Below are positions 53,542 to 63,763 of a stretch of 64,000 nucleotides of DNA, one piece after another. The position numbers and the translations under genes are program-made. The stretch is from Bacteroides sp. 519 (lineage in GTDB: Bacteria > Bacteroidota > Bacteroidia > Bacteroidales > Bacteroidaceae): the NCBI RefSeq assembly GCF_010500955.1, contig NZ_QVMJ01000007.1, forward strand, positions 124,001 to 188,000. The letters run 5' to 3'. The first letter of the stretch is position 1; every line of letters starts with the position of its first letter. A model generated the notes under the pieces. It was not told the origin of the DNA. It searched no databases and saw nothing but the letters and a program-made list of their open reading frames with translations.

Positions 53542-56499
53542 ATGAACAACAACTTCTTTTGCTGCCGTTTTATTATGATATGCATAATTCTAATTGGCAG
53601 TATGAAAACCTTTGCCCAAACAGGCGAACGTAGAGTTACCGGAACTGTTACCGACGAAACCGGTGAACCCATGATTGGTGTATCCATTTTGATTGTAGGA
53701 AGCACCACCGGAACCACTACCGATTTTGATGGTAATTATAACGTAAGTCTTCCGGCCGGAAGCACTCAACTGCAATTTTCGTACATCGGTTATAACGCTC
53801 AAACATTACAGGTTCCTACCAGCAATGTACTGAATGTAAAGATGCAACCGGATGCACTTACTTTGAGCGATGTGGTTGTAATTGGTTATGGAACTCAACG
53901 CAAAAGCGACCTTACCGGTTCGGTGAGCAATGTGAGTAGTAAAGACTTTAACATGGGACTAATCAGCTCGCCCGAGCAACTTATTAACGGAAAAGTATCC
54001 GGGGTACAAATTATGTCAACCAGTGGTTCGCCTACTGCCGGAAGCACAATCCGTATCCGCGGAGGTGCTTCTTTAAACGCCAGTAACGATCCGCTTATTG
54101 TACTCGATGGAGTACCTTTGGAAAGTGGTGGAATCAGTGGAAATTCGGGAAACTTCCTGAGCCTTATCAACCCTTCGGATATTGAAAGTATGACTATCCT
54201 GAAAGATGCTTCATCAACAGCAATCTACGGGTCGCGTGCATCAAATGGGGTTATTATCATTACCACAAAAAAAGGAACGGGCGATAAGTTGAAGGTGAGT
54301 TTCAATACCACCAACTCGTTTCAGACACGTGCCCGCGTAACCGATATGTTAAGCAGAAGCGAGTTTATTGATGTGATTAATGCAAATGGTACAGATGCCC
54401 AAAAAGCACTTATCGGAACGAGCAATACCGACTGGAACGACCAGGTATATCATACTGCATTCGGAACCGATAATAACCTGAGCCTTGCCGGACGCATCAA
54501 CGAAAATTGGCCTATCCGTGTATCGGTTGGATATTACAATCAGGATGGTATTGTACGCACTGATAATGCCGAACGTTATACAGGAAGCGTAAACCTAACT
54601 CCTTCTTTCTTTAACGATCATTTAAAGATTGCATTAAATGCTAAAGCATCACACAACAACAACCGGTTTGCCAATGGAGATGCAATATGGGCGGCCTCAA
54701 CTTTCAATCCTACGATACCTGTTTATTCCGGTAATAATCAGTTTGGTGGTTACTACGAAAGTGTTGATGCCAATGGTGGTCCGGTAAATGCAGGTGTACG
54801 CAATCCGCTTGGAGTATTGAAACAATACAACAGCACCAGTAAGGTATCGCGGTTTATCGGAAATGCTGATATCGACTACAAATTCCATTTTCTTCCTGAA
54901 CTTAAGTTTCATGCAACGCTTGGTTATGATTATGCCAAAGGAAAAGGATCGGTATATGTACCTGCCGAGGCTGCTCAAAACTACACAACTAAAGGGCGCG
55001 ATTACAACTATGGTCCACAGAAAAATACCAATCGCCTATTAACTACTTACCTCAACTACAACAAGTACTTTGAGACAATAAAAAGTAGTATTGATGCAAC
55101 AATGGGATACGATTATCAGTTCTGGAAAAGTGTAAGTTCGCAATATAGTGAACTAAATACCGAAGGCGATGTTATGTCTACTTCTGCTGCTACCGACCAA
55201 CGTCATGTATTGATATCGGGATATGCCCGTTTGAATTATACACTAGCCGACCGTTATATGCTTACCGGAACTGTTAGACGAGATGGTACAAGCCGTTTCC
55301 ACAAAGATAATCGCTGGGGAACATTTCCATCGGTTGCTTTGGCCTGGAGGGTTAGCGAAGAGAGTTTCTTAAAGAACAATCCGGTTATCAGTAACCTAAA
55401 GTTAAGAGCCTCGTATGGTATTACCGGACAGCAAGATGGTATTGGCAACTACAACTATCTGCCTGTATATACCCAAAGTCAAACCGGTGCAGAAGCATTG
55501 ATTAATGGTGGATGGATTTCGACTTACCGGCCCGAAGCGTATGTTGAAAACTTGAAATGGGAAACGACTACTTCATGGAATATTGGTTTCGATTTTGGTA
55601 TCCTGAAAGATAAAATATCGGGTAGCTTTGACTTCTATACCCGCGAAACCAAAGATTTGCTGGCAACAGTGCCCAGTGCCGCCGGTACCAATTTCGACAA
55701 ACGTATTCTTACCAATGTGGGAAATGTAGACAGCAAAGGTATTGAGGTAACATTAAACGCTACCCCAATAGATTTACCGGATTGGACATGGAATTTATCG
55801 TATAACTTCACCTGGCAGAAGATGAAAGTAAAGAACCTTTCGCTGGTTCAGGGAGGCGAAACAACCAATACACTTGTAGGCCCATCTATCGACGCATACC
55901 AATTCCAAATATTATCCGAAGGATATGAACCATACATGTTTTATGTGTACCATCAATTATACGACGAAAAAACCGGAAGACCAATTGAAGGCGCTTATGC
56001 CGATCTTAATGATGATGGTGTAATTAACTCTAACGACCTTTACCGTTATAAATCACCCTCGCCCGATTTTATTATGGGATTCTCAACTTCGCTGCGTTAC
56101 AAGAAATGGACACTAAGCACTGCTTTGCGCGCTAACATAGGGAATTATGTATATAATGGTATGGGCATGAACACAGGTGCATGGAGTACAGTGAGCTACA
56201 ATGCTTATCAATTGAATAACTTAAACCGCAGTTATTTAAAAACGGGCTTTGTGCAACGTCAACATCTATCCGATTATTATGTAGAAAATGCATCGTTCCT
56301 GAAAATGGATAACCTTTCGTTAAACTATAACTTTGGCAGGGTAAATAAATGGTTGGCACTTAATGTTAGTGCTATGGTACAAAATGTATTCTGCTGGACT
56401 AAATACACCGGTGTAGATCCTGAGGTGCCCAATGGTATGGACTCATCGTTTTATCCACGTCCACGCACTTTCAGCATGAGTATAGGACTTGAATTTTAA
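53542..56499 (+). CDS. susC-like: SusC/RagA family TonB-linked outer-membrane transporter (galactan PUL)
   Basis: 985 residues: signal peptide, carboxypeptidase-regulatory-like domain (about 35-105; VTDETGEPMIGVSILIVGST), plug entry VVVIGYGTQRKSDLTGSVSN, IRIRGGASLNASNDPLIVLD and ASSTAIYGSRASNGVIIITT, then the barrel ending RPRTFSMSIGLEF. Imports galacto-oligosaccharides with the SusD encoded 45 bp downstream. Transcribed with the GH5-like, SusD, SusE-like, GH53 and GH2 genes. Confidence 0.96.
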   Translation: MNNNFFCCRFIMICIILIGSMKTFAQTGERRVTGTVTDETGEPMIGVSILIVGSTTGTTTDFDGNYNVSLPAGSTQLQFSYIGYNAQTLQVPTSNVLNVKMQPDALTLSDVVVIGYGTQRKSDLTGSVSNVSSKDFNMGLISSPEQLINGKVSGVQIMSTSGSPTAGSTIRIRGGASLNASNDPLIVLDGVPLESGGISGNSGNFLSLINPSDIESMTILKDASSTAIYGSRASNGVIIITTKKGTGDKLKVSFNTTNSFQTRARVTDMLSRSEFIDVINANGTDAQKALIGTSNTDWNDQVYHTAFGTDNNLSLAGRINENWPIRVSVGYYNQDGIVRTDNAERYTGSVNLTPSFFNDHLKIALNAKASHNNNRFANGDAIWAASTFNPTIPVYSGNNQFGGYYESVDANGGPVNAGVRNPLGVLKQYNSTSKVSRFIGNADIDYKFHFLPELKFHATLGYDYAKGKGSVYVPAEAAQNYTTKGRDYNYGPQKNTNRLLTTYLNYNKYFETIKSSIDATMGYDYQFWKSVSSQYSELNTEGDVMSTSAATDQRHVLISGYARLNYTLADRYMLTGTVRRDGTSRFHKDNRWGTFPSVALAWRVSEESFLKNNPVISNLKLRASYGITGQQDGIGNYNYLPVYTQSQTGAEALINGGWISTYRPEAYVENLKWETTTSWNIGFDFGILKDKISGSFDFYTRETKDLLATVPSAAGTNFDKRILTNVGNVDSKGIEVTLNATPIDLPDWTWNLSYNFTWQKMKVKNLSLVQGGETTNTLVGPSIDAYQFQILSEGYEPYMFYVYHQLYDEKTGRPIEGAYADLNDDGVINSNDLYRYKSPSPDFIMGFSTSLRYKKWTLSTALRANIGNYVYNGMGMNTGAWSTVSYNAYQLNNLNRSYLKTGFVQRQHLSDYYVENASFLKMDNLSLNYNFGRVNKWLALNVSAMVQNVFCWTKYTGVDPEVPNGMDSSFYPRPRTFSMSIGLEF

Positions 56500-56544
56500 T
56501 ATTCAATCGTAAATTGTTTAATCGTAAACAGAAATTACATCACA

Positions 56545-58122
56545 ATGAAAAAACTTATCATAGTATTATTGGCAGGTATGTTTGTATTCAGCTCCTGTCT
56601 GGGCGATCTGGATCAGATGCCAAATACCGAAACAACATCGAACGATGTATATGCCAAAGCCGAAAATTACAAAGCAGTATTAGGTAAACTTTATGTAGCA
56701 TTTGTTATTAACGGACAAGAAAAAGGCGGTGGAAATTCCGACCTCGACAGCAATAACGGGTACGATTACCTTCGCTCTTATTTTAATTTACAGGAAAGCG
56801 GTACCGACGAACTGGCTCCAACCTGGCTCGAAGGAGACAAGGTTACCGACATAACTTATCTTACCTGGGATGCTAACGATCCTTGGGTAGCCGATATGTA
56901 TTACCGCATATATTATAACATTGCATTGTGTAACGAATTTCTTCGCAATGCAACCGATGATAAGATATCGGGTTTTACCGAAAGCGAACAAGATGAAATC
57001 CGCACTTACCGTGCCGAAGCACGTTTTCTGCGTGCATTAGCCTATTATCATGCAATGGATTTCTACCGTAATATTCCGTTTATTACCGAAAACGATCCGG
57101 TAGGTGCATTTGTTCCCGACTGCTATACTTCGGCACAGATATTTGAGTACATTGAAAACGAACTTACTGATATTGAAGAAAGCTTACCTGCCCGTTCATC
57201 AACAGTGTATGGTCATGCCTCACAAGGTGCTGCTTTAGCTTTACTTGCCAAATTGTACCTGAATGCAGAAGTTTATACCGGAAAGCAATATTATACCGAA
57301 TGTATCGGCACCTGCAAGAAGATTATTGCACAAGGTTATAGTTTGGAAAGCAATTATAAAAAACTTTTCAATGCCGATAATGATAAACGCACAAACGAAA
57401 TCATTTTTGCTTTCCCGGTTGATGCTACACATGCTGTATCATGGGGAGCTACCACTCATATTATTTGTGGAGCTGTAAGTAATACATCCGATTATCAAAA
57501 ACCGGCAGACTATGGTATTGCTTCGGGTTGGGGTATGTTCCGCGTACGCGGTGAAGTTCCTGATATGTTCGACGAAGAAGATGGCAGAGCACTCTTCTTT
57601 ACCGAAGGACAAACACAATACCTGGATGCCATTGATAACCAAAGTTATGGATATTTTGTTGAGAAATGGACTAACCTGAATGATAATGGTGAAGCAGCAT
57701 CGAACAGCGATGATGGTGGGGTAAATACCGACTTTCCGGTGTTCCGCTTGGCCGATGTGTATCTGATGGCCGGCGAAGCCATTGCCCGTGGCGGATCGGG
57801 CATGAGTAAAAGTGAAGTACTGATATATTTGAACGAACTACGCGAAAGAGCATTTGGTGATTCGTATCTAACAAAAGGAAAACTAACCGAAGCCAATCTG
57901 ACTATCGATTTCTTCCTTGACGAACGTGCCCGCGAACTTTATTGGGAAGGTACACGCCGTACAGACCTTATCCGATACGATAAATTTACAACTGCCACAT
58001 ACTTATGGCAATGGAAAGGCGGCGTTAAAAACGGAATTGCAGTAGATAGCAAATACAATTACTATCCCATTCCGGCCACTGAGTTAACGGCTAATCCTAA
58101 TTTGTCGAATCCTAATTATTAA
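56545..58122 (+). CDS. susD-like: SusD/RagB family outer-membrane glycan-binding lipoprotein (galactan PUL)
   Basis: 525 residues, lipoprotein signal (KLIIVLLAGMFVFSSC, Cys19). SusD features: YRAEARFLRALAYYHAMDFY, GHASQGAALALLAKLYLNAE, VFRLADVYLMAGEAIARGGS and FLDERARELYWEGTRRTDLI. Captures the glycan over the SusC barrel encoded upstream. Confidence 0.95.
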   Translation: MKKLIIVLLAGMFVFSSCLGDLDQMPNTETTSNDVYAKAENYKAVLGKLYVAFVINGQEKGGGNSDLDSNNGYDYLRSYFNLQESGTDELAPTWLEGDKVTDITYLTWDANDPWVADMYYRIYYNIALCNEFLRNATDDKISGFTESEQDEIRTYRAEARFLRALAYYHAMDFYRNIPFITENDPVGAFVPDCYTSAQIFEYIENELTDIEESLPARSSTVYGHASQGAALALLAKLYLNAEVYTGKQYYTECIGTCKKIIAQGYSLESNYKKLFNADNDKRTNEIIFAFPVDATHAVSWGATTHIICGAVSNTSDYQKPADYGIASGWGMFRVRGEVPDMFDEEDGRALFFTEGQTQYLDAIDNQSYGYFVEKWTNLNDNGEAASNSDDGGVNTDFPVFRLADVYLMAGEAIARGGSGMSKSEVLIYLNELRERAFGDSYLTKGKLTEANLTIDFFLDERARELYWEGTRRTDLIRYDKFTTATYLWQWKGGVKNGIAVDSKYNYYPIPATELTANPNLSNPNY

Positions 58123-58145
58123 GATACAAGAACAAAAGAATATAT

Positions 58146-59840
58146 ATGAAACCATACAAAAAAATTATATATAGTCTCATGGCAATCTTATTACTGGCTG
58201 CCTGCGAGAAAGATGGTGATAAAATATACCTGAACGGACACGAAAGCAATGAACTTATTGCTACCGAAAGTGATATAGTACTTCAACAGGAAGAAGCAAG
58301 TAAAGTTGTACTATCGTTAACATGGAGTAAAAGTACTCTTTCCGTAAGCAACCCTGCAATGGATGCTCCCGATCTTGAATTGGTTTACACACAGATATCT
58401 ACTACAAACGATTTTTCGGCTAATGTAGTTGAAACATTGGAAACAGGCCTGTCAAAAGCATACACCGGTGCCGAACTAAATACTGTTGCCAAGAATCTGA
58501 GTATTGCTGCCGATGTTGCAACTCCGGTATATATCCGCCTAAAATCAACAATAGGTAATAATACGCAACCGCAGTATAGTAATGTAGTAACAGTAAACCT
58601 CACTGCATACGACATTGATATGACTGTTGGCTTTGTACTCGATAGCAAACAGGAAAGTACCTCCTGGACACTTATATCGCCCGAAGCTAATGGAATATAC
58701 ACCGGATTTATGGGTGCAACAAGCTGGTACAACTTCTATTTGCGCGAAGGCGATGGTACTGTTTGGGGCAACGATGGTGTAAACGGTAGTGCGTTCTTGC
58801 TTTCACAGGAAGATAGTAAGTGGAATTGCTGGTTCCCAGGTGTTGGCGGTTGCCATTATGTAGAATTTAACACTGTTAAGAAAGAGTGGTCAACAATCTA
58901 TATCCCTGTATTAAATGTGAGCGGTGATATTGAAGGTGAAATGACTTTCGACCGTCCTAACAACAAATGGTATATGGTATTTGAAGCCTCTTCTGCCGGA
59001 AGCCTGAAGATAAAACTACAGGGAGATGCTAAACTGTATAACCTGTCAACAGGAGATGGAGACGATACAGCAATAGACACTTCTATAGCTTTTGAACAAG
59101 AAAACGGAAACATTGTACTTGCTCAACAAGCAGGAGAGATTACTGTTACAGTAACCGAAGCCGGAGAATATACACTAACTGTTGATTTAAGCGATCCCAA
59201 GAAATGGACATGTCAGGCATCAAGCGGTTTGGCAGAACCCGAACCAATTAACCCGTTTGTTTATTTACCCGGCATTGATGATGGTATAACCAATAGTGAC
59301 TGGAACTTTGATCATACTCTTTCTCTTTATAACGAAGACGAACTGGCTTATGCAGGAGTTATTAATGTAAACTCATTATGGGGATACAGTATTAATACCG
59401 AAGAAAACAATTGGAATGATAAATATACGTTGGGCGAAGGCGATGCTTATGCAGGTACATTGGCATGGCAAGGCGAAAATAATCTTCCGGCTCCTGCCCC
59501 AGGTCTTTATTTATTCGAGGTGAAGTTGAAAGAACCAACCTATAACTTATTCAATATCACCGACAAAATATTCTTGTCTGGTATTAATGATGTTTGGGAC
59601 TTTGAAACAGTACTCAATGCTACTGATACTCCTGGAATATATGCAGGTAATATAACAATCACTGTTGCTTCTGAATGGGGTTTTCAAATACATACCGATG
59701 ATACATGGAATCACAAATTTGGTGGTAGCGAAGGTAAATTGTATTATCAGGGAAGCAATATTACAGATGATGATTCGTTAGAACCGGGCACATATACCAT
59801 GACTGTCAATCTGATTGAGGGAACGTATATATTAAATTAA
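58146..59840 (+). CDS. SusE/SusF-like surface glycan-binding lipoprotein
   Basis: 564 residues with a lipoprotein signal (SLMAILLLAAC, Cys20). An N-terminal SusE-type Ig domain (about 25-160; VLSLTWSKSTLSVSNPAMDA) is followed by tandem beta-sandwich modules (about 160-255, 370-465, 470-564) with Trp-rich lines such as AGVINVNSLWGYSINTEEN and ASEWGFQIHTDDTWNHKFGG, typical of surface glycan-binding domains. It would hold galactan at the cell surface. The gene ends in an ATTAAGAATT-type repeat (59837-59857). Confidence 0.85.
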   Translation: MKPYKKIIYSLMAILLLAACEKDGDKIYLNGHESNELIATESDIVLQQEEASKVVLSLTWSKSTLSVSNPAMDAPDLELVYTQISTTNDFSANVVETLETGLSKAYTGAELNTVAKNLSIAADVATPVYIRLKSTIGNNTQPQYSNVVTVNLTAYDIDMTVGFVLDSKQESTSWTLISPEANGIYTGFMGATSWYNFYLREGDGTVWGNDGVNGSAFLLSQEDSKWNCWFPGVGGCHYVEFNTVKKEWSTIYIPVLNVSGDIEGEMTFDRPNNKWYMVFEASSAGSLKIKLQGDAKLYNLSTGDGDDTAIDTSIAFEQENGNIVLAQQAGEITVTVTEAGEYTLTVDLSDPKKWTCQASSGLAEPEPINPFVYLPGIDDGITNSDWNFDHTLSLYNEDELAYAGVINVNSLWGYSINTEENNWNDKYTLGEGDAYAGTLAWQGENNLPAPAPGLYLFEVKLKEPTYNLFNITDKIFLSGINDVWDFETVLNATDTPGIYAGNITITVASEWGFQIHTDDTWNHKFGGSEGKLYYQGSNITDDDSLEPGTYTMTVNLIEGTYILN

Positions 59841-59868
59841 GAATTAGGAATTAAGAATGATCAGAGTT

Positions 59869-60903
59869 ATGAATTTAAAATATTTCTTTATATATGCGCT
59901 GCTGATAGTTTCTATTTGTGCTTGCAGTGATGATGATAATCCATCTCCGGGCAAAGAACCTCCTGTTTATGATATGACAGGCTTTGCCAAAGGAGCTGAT
60001 GTTAGCTGGCTTACCGAAATGGAAAAAGCCGGGAGAAAGTTCTACAGTGCAATAGGCCGCGAAACAGAGTGTATAACATTATTACGTGATTTGGGAATGA
60101 ACTCTATACGCTTACGTGTATGGGTAGACCCTGCCGATGGTTGGTGCAACAAAGGTGATTTGTTGGTTAAGGCAATCCGTGCAAACCGTCTGGGTATGCG
60201 TTTAATGATAGACTTTCATTATAGTGACTCGTGGGCAGACCCCAGTCAGCAAACTAAACCAGCAGCATGGAAAGATCTTTCTTTTAATGAGTTGAAAGAA
60301 GCTGTATCAACACATACCAAAGAGATACTGTCCGAACTGAAATCTCATAATATCAGCCCTGAATGGGTTCAGGTGGGTAACGAAACAGGAAACGGTATGC
60401 TTTGGGATACTGGAAAAGCATCCGAAAACATGGAAAAATATGCCGGATTAAACAATGCCGGTTATGATGCTGTGAAAGAAATATTCCCGGAAGCTAAAGT
60501 TATTGTACATTTGCAAAACGGAAATGATAATAATCTGTTTCGCTGGTTGTTCGACGGTTTAAAGAACAACGGTGGAAAATGGGATATCATCGGCATGTCG
60601 CTTTATCCGGAAGTGGAAACCTGGCAAAACATGAATAATGATTGCATTACGAATGTAAATGATATGATTAACCGCTATAACACAGAAGTGATGATTTGCG
60701 AGGTTGGTATGCCTTATAGCGAAGCCGAGGCATGTAAATTGTTTCTCAGCGACTTGATTACAAAGGCTAAAGCTGTGGCAAACGATAAATGCCTGGGAGT
60801 GTTTTACTGGGAGCCACAATCGTATGCCAACTGGAAAGAATATACATTGGGGGCTTTCGATAATAACGGAATGCCAACTGTAGCACTGGATGCTTTTAAA
60901 TAA
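59869..60903 (+). CDS. GH53 endo-beta-1,4-galactanase, lipoprotein
   Basis: 344 residues from ATG 59869; the ATG at 59857 overlaps an ATTAAGAATT repeat and is less likely. Lipoprotein signal (LLIVSICAC) followed by the GH53 barrel: DMTGFAKGADVSWLTEMEKA, MNSIRLRVWVDPADGWCNKG, MRLMIDFHYSDSWADPSQQT, acid/base Glu172 in VQVGNETGNGMLW, IIGMSLYPEV and nucleophile Glu278 in MICEVGMPY. It cleaves beta-1,4-galactan (pectic rhamnogalacturonan I side chains) at the cell surface into oligosaccharides imported by SusC/SusD. This gene gives the PUL its substrate assignment. Confidence 0.95.
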   Translation: MNLKYFFIYALLIVSICACSDDDNPSPGKEPPVYDMTGFAKGADVSWLTEMEKAGRKFYSAIGRETECITLLRDLGMNSIRLRVWVDPADGWCNKGDLLVKAIRANRLGMRLMIDFHYSDSWADPSQQTKPAAWKDLSFNELKEAVSTHTKEILSELKSHNISPEWVQVGNETGNGMLWDTGKASENMEKYAGLNNAGYDAVKEIFPEAKVIVHLQNGNDNNLFRWLFDGLKNNGGKWDIIGMSLYPEVETWQNMNNDCITNVNDMINRYNTEVMICEVGMPYSEAEACKLFLSDLITKAKAVANDKCLGVFYWEPQSYANWKEYTLGAFDNNGMPTVALDAFK

Positions 60904-60907
60904 AAAA

Positions 60908-61024
60908 TAGACACGGATTGCGCGGATGACACGGATTTTATAACACGGATTTAATAACACGGATTAATACAATAAAATTAATCCGTGTATTTTAAATCCG
61001 TGCAATCCGCGCAATCCGTGTCTA
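60908..61024. repeat. Long inverted repeat built from ACGGATT words
   Basis: Perfect 20-bp arms at 60908-60927 and 61005-61024 (TAGACACGGATTGCGCGGAT and its complement) enclose further ACGGATT copies. Lies between the GH53 and GH2 genes; it may act as an mRNA-stabilising or partial-terminator hairpin in the operon. Confidence 0.75.
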
Positions 61025-61040
61025 AAATAATACAGATATT

Positions 61041-63491
61041 ATGAAACTTAAAAACTTAATTATCCTTGTTATGCTTGTTAGTTCAGCCACTGTGCAGGCA
61101 CAACGCCAACAAGTACTTCTGGATAAGGATTGGAAATTCACCAAGGAGGATAACCCGAACTCCAGTGAACCCGGATTCAACGATAGCAAGTGGCAACCTG
61201 TGAGTGTCCCTCACGACTGGGCTATTTATGGACCGTTCGATCGTAACAACGATCTTCAGAATGTTGCCGTAACCCAAAACTTTGAGCAGAAAGCCTCTGT
61301 TAAAACAGGGCGTACCGGTGGCTTGCCTTATGTAGGAACTGGTTGGTACAGAAGAAGCTTTGACGTTGAAAACTATACTCCCGGCAAACAAGCTACCCTA
61401 TTATTCGATGGGGCCATGAGCGAAGCACGTGTTTATGTTAATGGAAAAGAAGTTTGTTTCTGGCCTTATGGCTACAACTCCTTCCATTGCGATGTTACTC
61501 CGTTCCTTACCGAAGACGGCCGTAATAATCAGTTATCGGTTCGTTTGGAAAACAAGCCACAATCTTCACGTTGGTATCCCGGAGCCGGATTATACCGCAA
61601 TGTACACCTGATTGTTACAAACGAAGTACATGTACCTGTTTGGGGTACTTACTTAACTACTCCTCATGTATCGAGTGAACTGGCTTCTGTACGGTTACTA
61701 ACTAACATTAAAAACACAGGCGACAAAGACATCCGGGTATATACGGAAATCATTGATCCTGATGGAAAAGTTATTGCCACCAAAGACAATACACGGAAAA
61801 TAAACCACGGTTTACCGTTCGAGCAAAATATTCTGGTAGATAATCCTAAGTTATGGTCGCCCGAGACTCCATATTTATACAATGCTGTATCTAAGATTTA
61901 TGTAGATAATAATCAGGTAGACGAGTACACCACCCGTTTCGGTATCCGCCACATTGAGATTATAGCCGACAAAGGTTTCTACCTGAATGGCAAACACCGT
62001 AAATTTCAAGGAGTATGTAATCACCACGATTTAGGTCCGTTGGGGGCAGCTATTAATACAGCCGCCTTGCGCCGCCAACTTACTATGCTCAAAGATATGG
62101 GATGCGATGCTATACGCACCTCGCACAACATGCCTGCACCGGAACTAGTTGCCCTTTGCGACGAAATGGGCTTCATGATGATGATTGAGCCTTTCGATGA
62201 GTGGGACATAGCCAAGTGCACCAACGGATACCATCGTTTCTTTAATGAGTGGGCCGAAAAAGACATGGTAAACATGTTGCATAATTACCGCAACAACCCA
62301 TGTGTTGTAATGTGGAGTGTTGGAAATGAGGTACCTACCCAATGCAGTCCGCAGGGCTACAAAGTAGCTTCTTTTTTACAGGATATCTGCCACCGTGAAG
62401 ATCCTACCCGTCCGGTAACCTGCGGAATGGATCAGGTGAGTTGCGTACTCAGTAATGGATTTGCTTCCATGCTTGATGTTCCCGGACTTAACTACAGGGC
62501 ACACCGCTATCAGGAAGCTTACGAAAAACTTCCGCAAAGCATTATTCTAGGAGCAGAAACAACCTCTACAGTAAGTTCAAGAGGAGTTTATAAGTTCCCT
62601 GTAGAAAAGAAAGCAAGTGTTACTTATCCCGACCATCAATCATCCTCGTATGATATGGAGCATTGTTCATGGTCAAATTTACCCGATGATGATATGATTC
62701 TTGCTGATGACTTCAACTGGACCATCGGTCAGTTTGTATGGACCGGATTCGATTATCTGGGCGAACCGTCTCCTTACGATACCGATGCATGGCCCAACCA
62801 CAGTTCATTATTTGGTATTATTGATTTGGCAAGCATTCCCAAAGACCGTTACTACTATTATCGTAGCATCTGGAATAAAGAGGAAAACACCTTGCACATA
62901 CTTCCACACTGGAACTGGGAAGGACGCGAAGGAGAAATTACTCCGGTATTTGTATATACCAACTACCCAACTGCCGAACTGTTTGTTAATGGCAAAAGCT
63001 ATGGTAAGAAGCAAAAAAGCAATGAGTCTCCCCAACATCGCTACCGTTTAATGTGGATGGATGTTACTTATGAGCCAGGCGAAGTTAAAGTTATTGCGTA
63101 CGATAACAGCGGAAAAGCTGTAGAGGAAAAGATTATTCGTACTGCCTCCAAAGCAGATCATCTGGAAGTTATTGTTGACCGAAAAGAACTTGCTGCCGAT
63201 GGTAAAGACCTTGCTTATATTACTGTTCGTGCAGTTGATAAGAACGGTAACCTTTGTCCGCTTGATAATCGTATGGTGAACTTCACTGTTAAAGGAGCTG
63301 GTAAATATCGTGCGGCTGCTAATGGTGATCCAACAAGTCTTGATCTTTTTCATCTTCCACAGATGCCACTATTTAGTGGTCAGCTTACAGCAATTGTGCA
63401 GGCTGGCGAAGTTGCCGGGGATATTACTTTTGAGGCAAAGGCTAAAGGGGTGAAAAGTGGGAAGGTTGTTTTGAGGGCAAAACTACACTGA
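61041..63491 (+). CDS. GH2 beta-galactosidase
   Basis: 816 residues with signal peptide (cut near VQAQ). GH2 order: jelly-roll sugar-binding domain (GTGWYRRSFDVENY; ARVYVNGKEV), immunoglobulin-like domain, TIM barrel with HDLGPLGAA, the acid/base Glu430 in WSVGNEVP and nucleophile Glu506 in ILGAETTST, then C-terminal Ig/DUF4982-like domains. It would release galactose from galacto-oligosaccharides in the periplasm, the last step after the GH53 enzyme. Last gene of the operon before nested palindromes. Confidence 0.93.
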   Translation: MKLKNLIILVMLVSSATVQAQRQQVLLDKDWKFTKEDNPNSSEPGFNDSKWQPVSVPHDWAIYGPFDRNNDLQNVAVTQNFEQKASVKTGRTGGLPYVGTGWYRRSFDVENYTPGKQATLLFDGAMSEARVYVNGKEVCFWPYGYNSFHCDVTPFLTEDGRNNQLSVRLENKPQSSRWYPGAGLYRNVHLIVTNEVHVPVWGTYLTTPHVSSELASVRLLTNIKNTGDKDIRVYTEIIDPDGKVIATKDNTRKINHGLPFEQNILVDNPKLWSPETPYLYNAVSKIYVDNNQVDEYTTRFGIRHIEIIADKGFYLNGKHRKFQGVCNHHDLGPLGAAINTAALRRQLTMLKDMGCDAIRTSHNMPAPELVALCDEMGFMMMIEPFDEWDIAKCTNGYHRFFNEWAEKDMVNMLHNYRNNPCVVMWSVGNEVPTQCSPQGYKVASFLQDICHREDPTRPVTCGMDQVSCVLSNGFASMLDVPGLNYRAHRYQEAYEKLPQSIILGAETTSTVSSRGVYKFPVEKKASVTYPDHQSSSYDMEHCSWSNLPDDDMILADDFNWTIGQFVWTGFDYLGEPSPYDTDAWPNHSSLFGIIDLASIPKDRYYYYRSIWNKEENTLHILPHWNWEGREGEITPVFVYTNYPTAELFVNGKSYGKKQKSNESPQHRYRLMWMDVTYEPGEVKVIAYDNSGKAVEEKIIRTASKADHLEVIVDRKELAADGKDLAYITVRAVDKNGNLCPLDNRMVNFTVKGAGKYRAAANGDPTSLDLFHLPQMPLFSGQLTAIVQAGEVAGDITFEAKAKGVKSGKVVLRAKLH

Positions 63492-63545
63492 AAGTCTGTA
63501 ACTAAATTAAAGTTTTGACCCTTTCAGTTAAGCACTGAAAGTGCG

Positions 63546-63700
63546 TTCGATTTAGCCCAGGGTTTTTAACCCTGGGTATGTACGATATCTACCAATCAGA
63601 GTGCTGTAAGCACGAACGAATAGCCGAGGGTCGTGCTTACAGCACTTCATTGCTAGAGGGTGATAGCTTACCCAGGGTTAAAACCCTGGGCTAAATCGAA
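63546..63700. repeat. Nested long palindromes (cruciform-type element)
   Basis: Outer arms 63546-63578 and 63669-63700 pair almost perfectly (both contain CCCAGGGTT and AACCCTGGG, so each arm can fold alone as well). Inner arms AGTGCTGTAAGCACGA (63600-63615) and TCGTGCTTACAGCACT (63631-63646) are perfect 16-bp inverted repeats. The element separates convergent genes (GH2 forward, HTCS reverse) and probably terminates both. Confidence 0.75.
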
Positions 63701-63763
63701 CGGGCTTACAGCCCTTGATTACAAACTCACGGGGGCAACTGCTTACAATTCGTAACAAAAATA

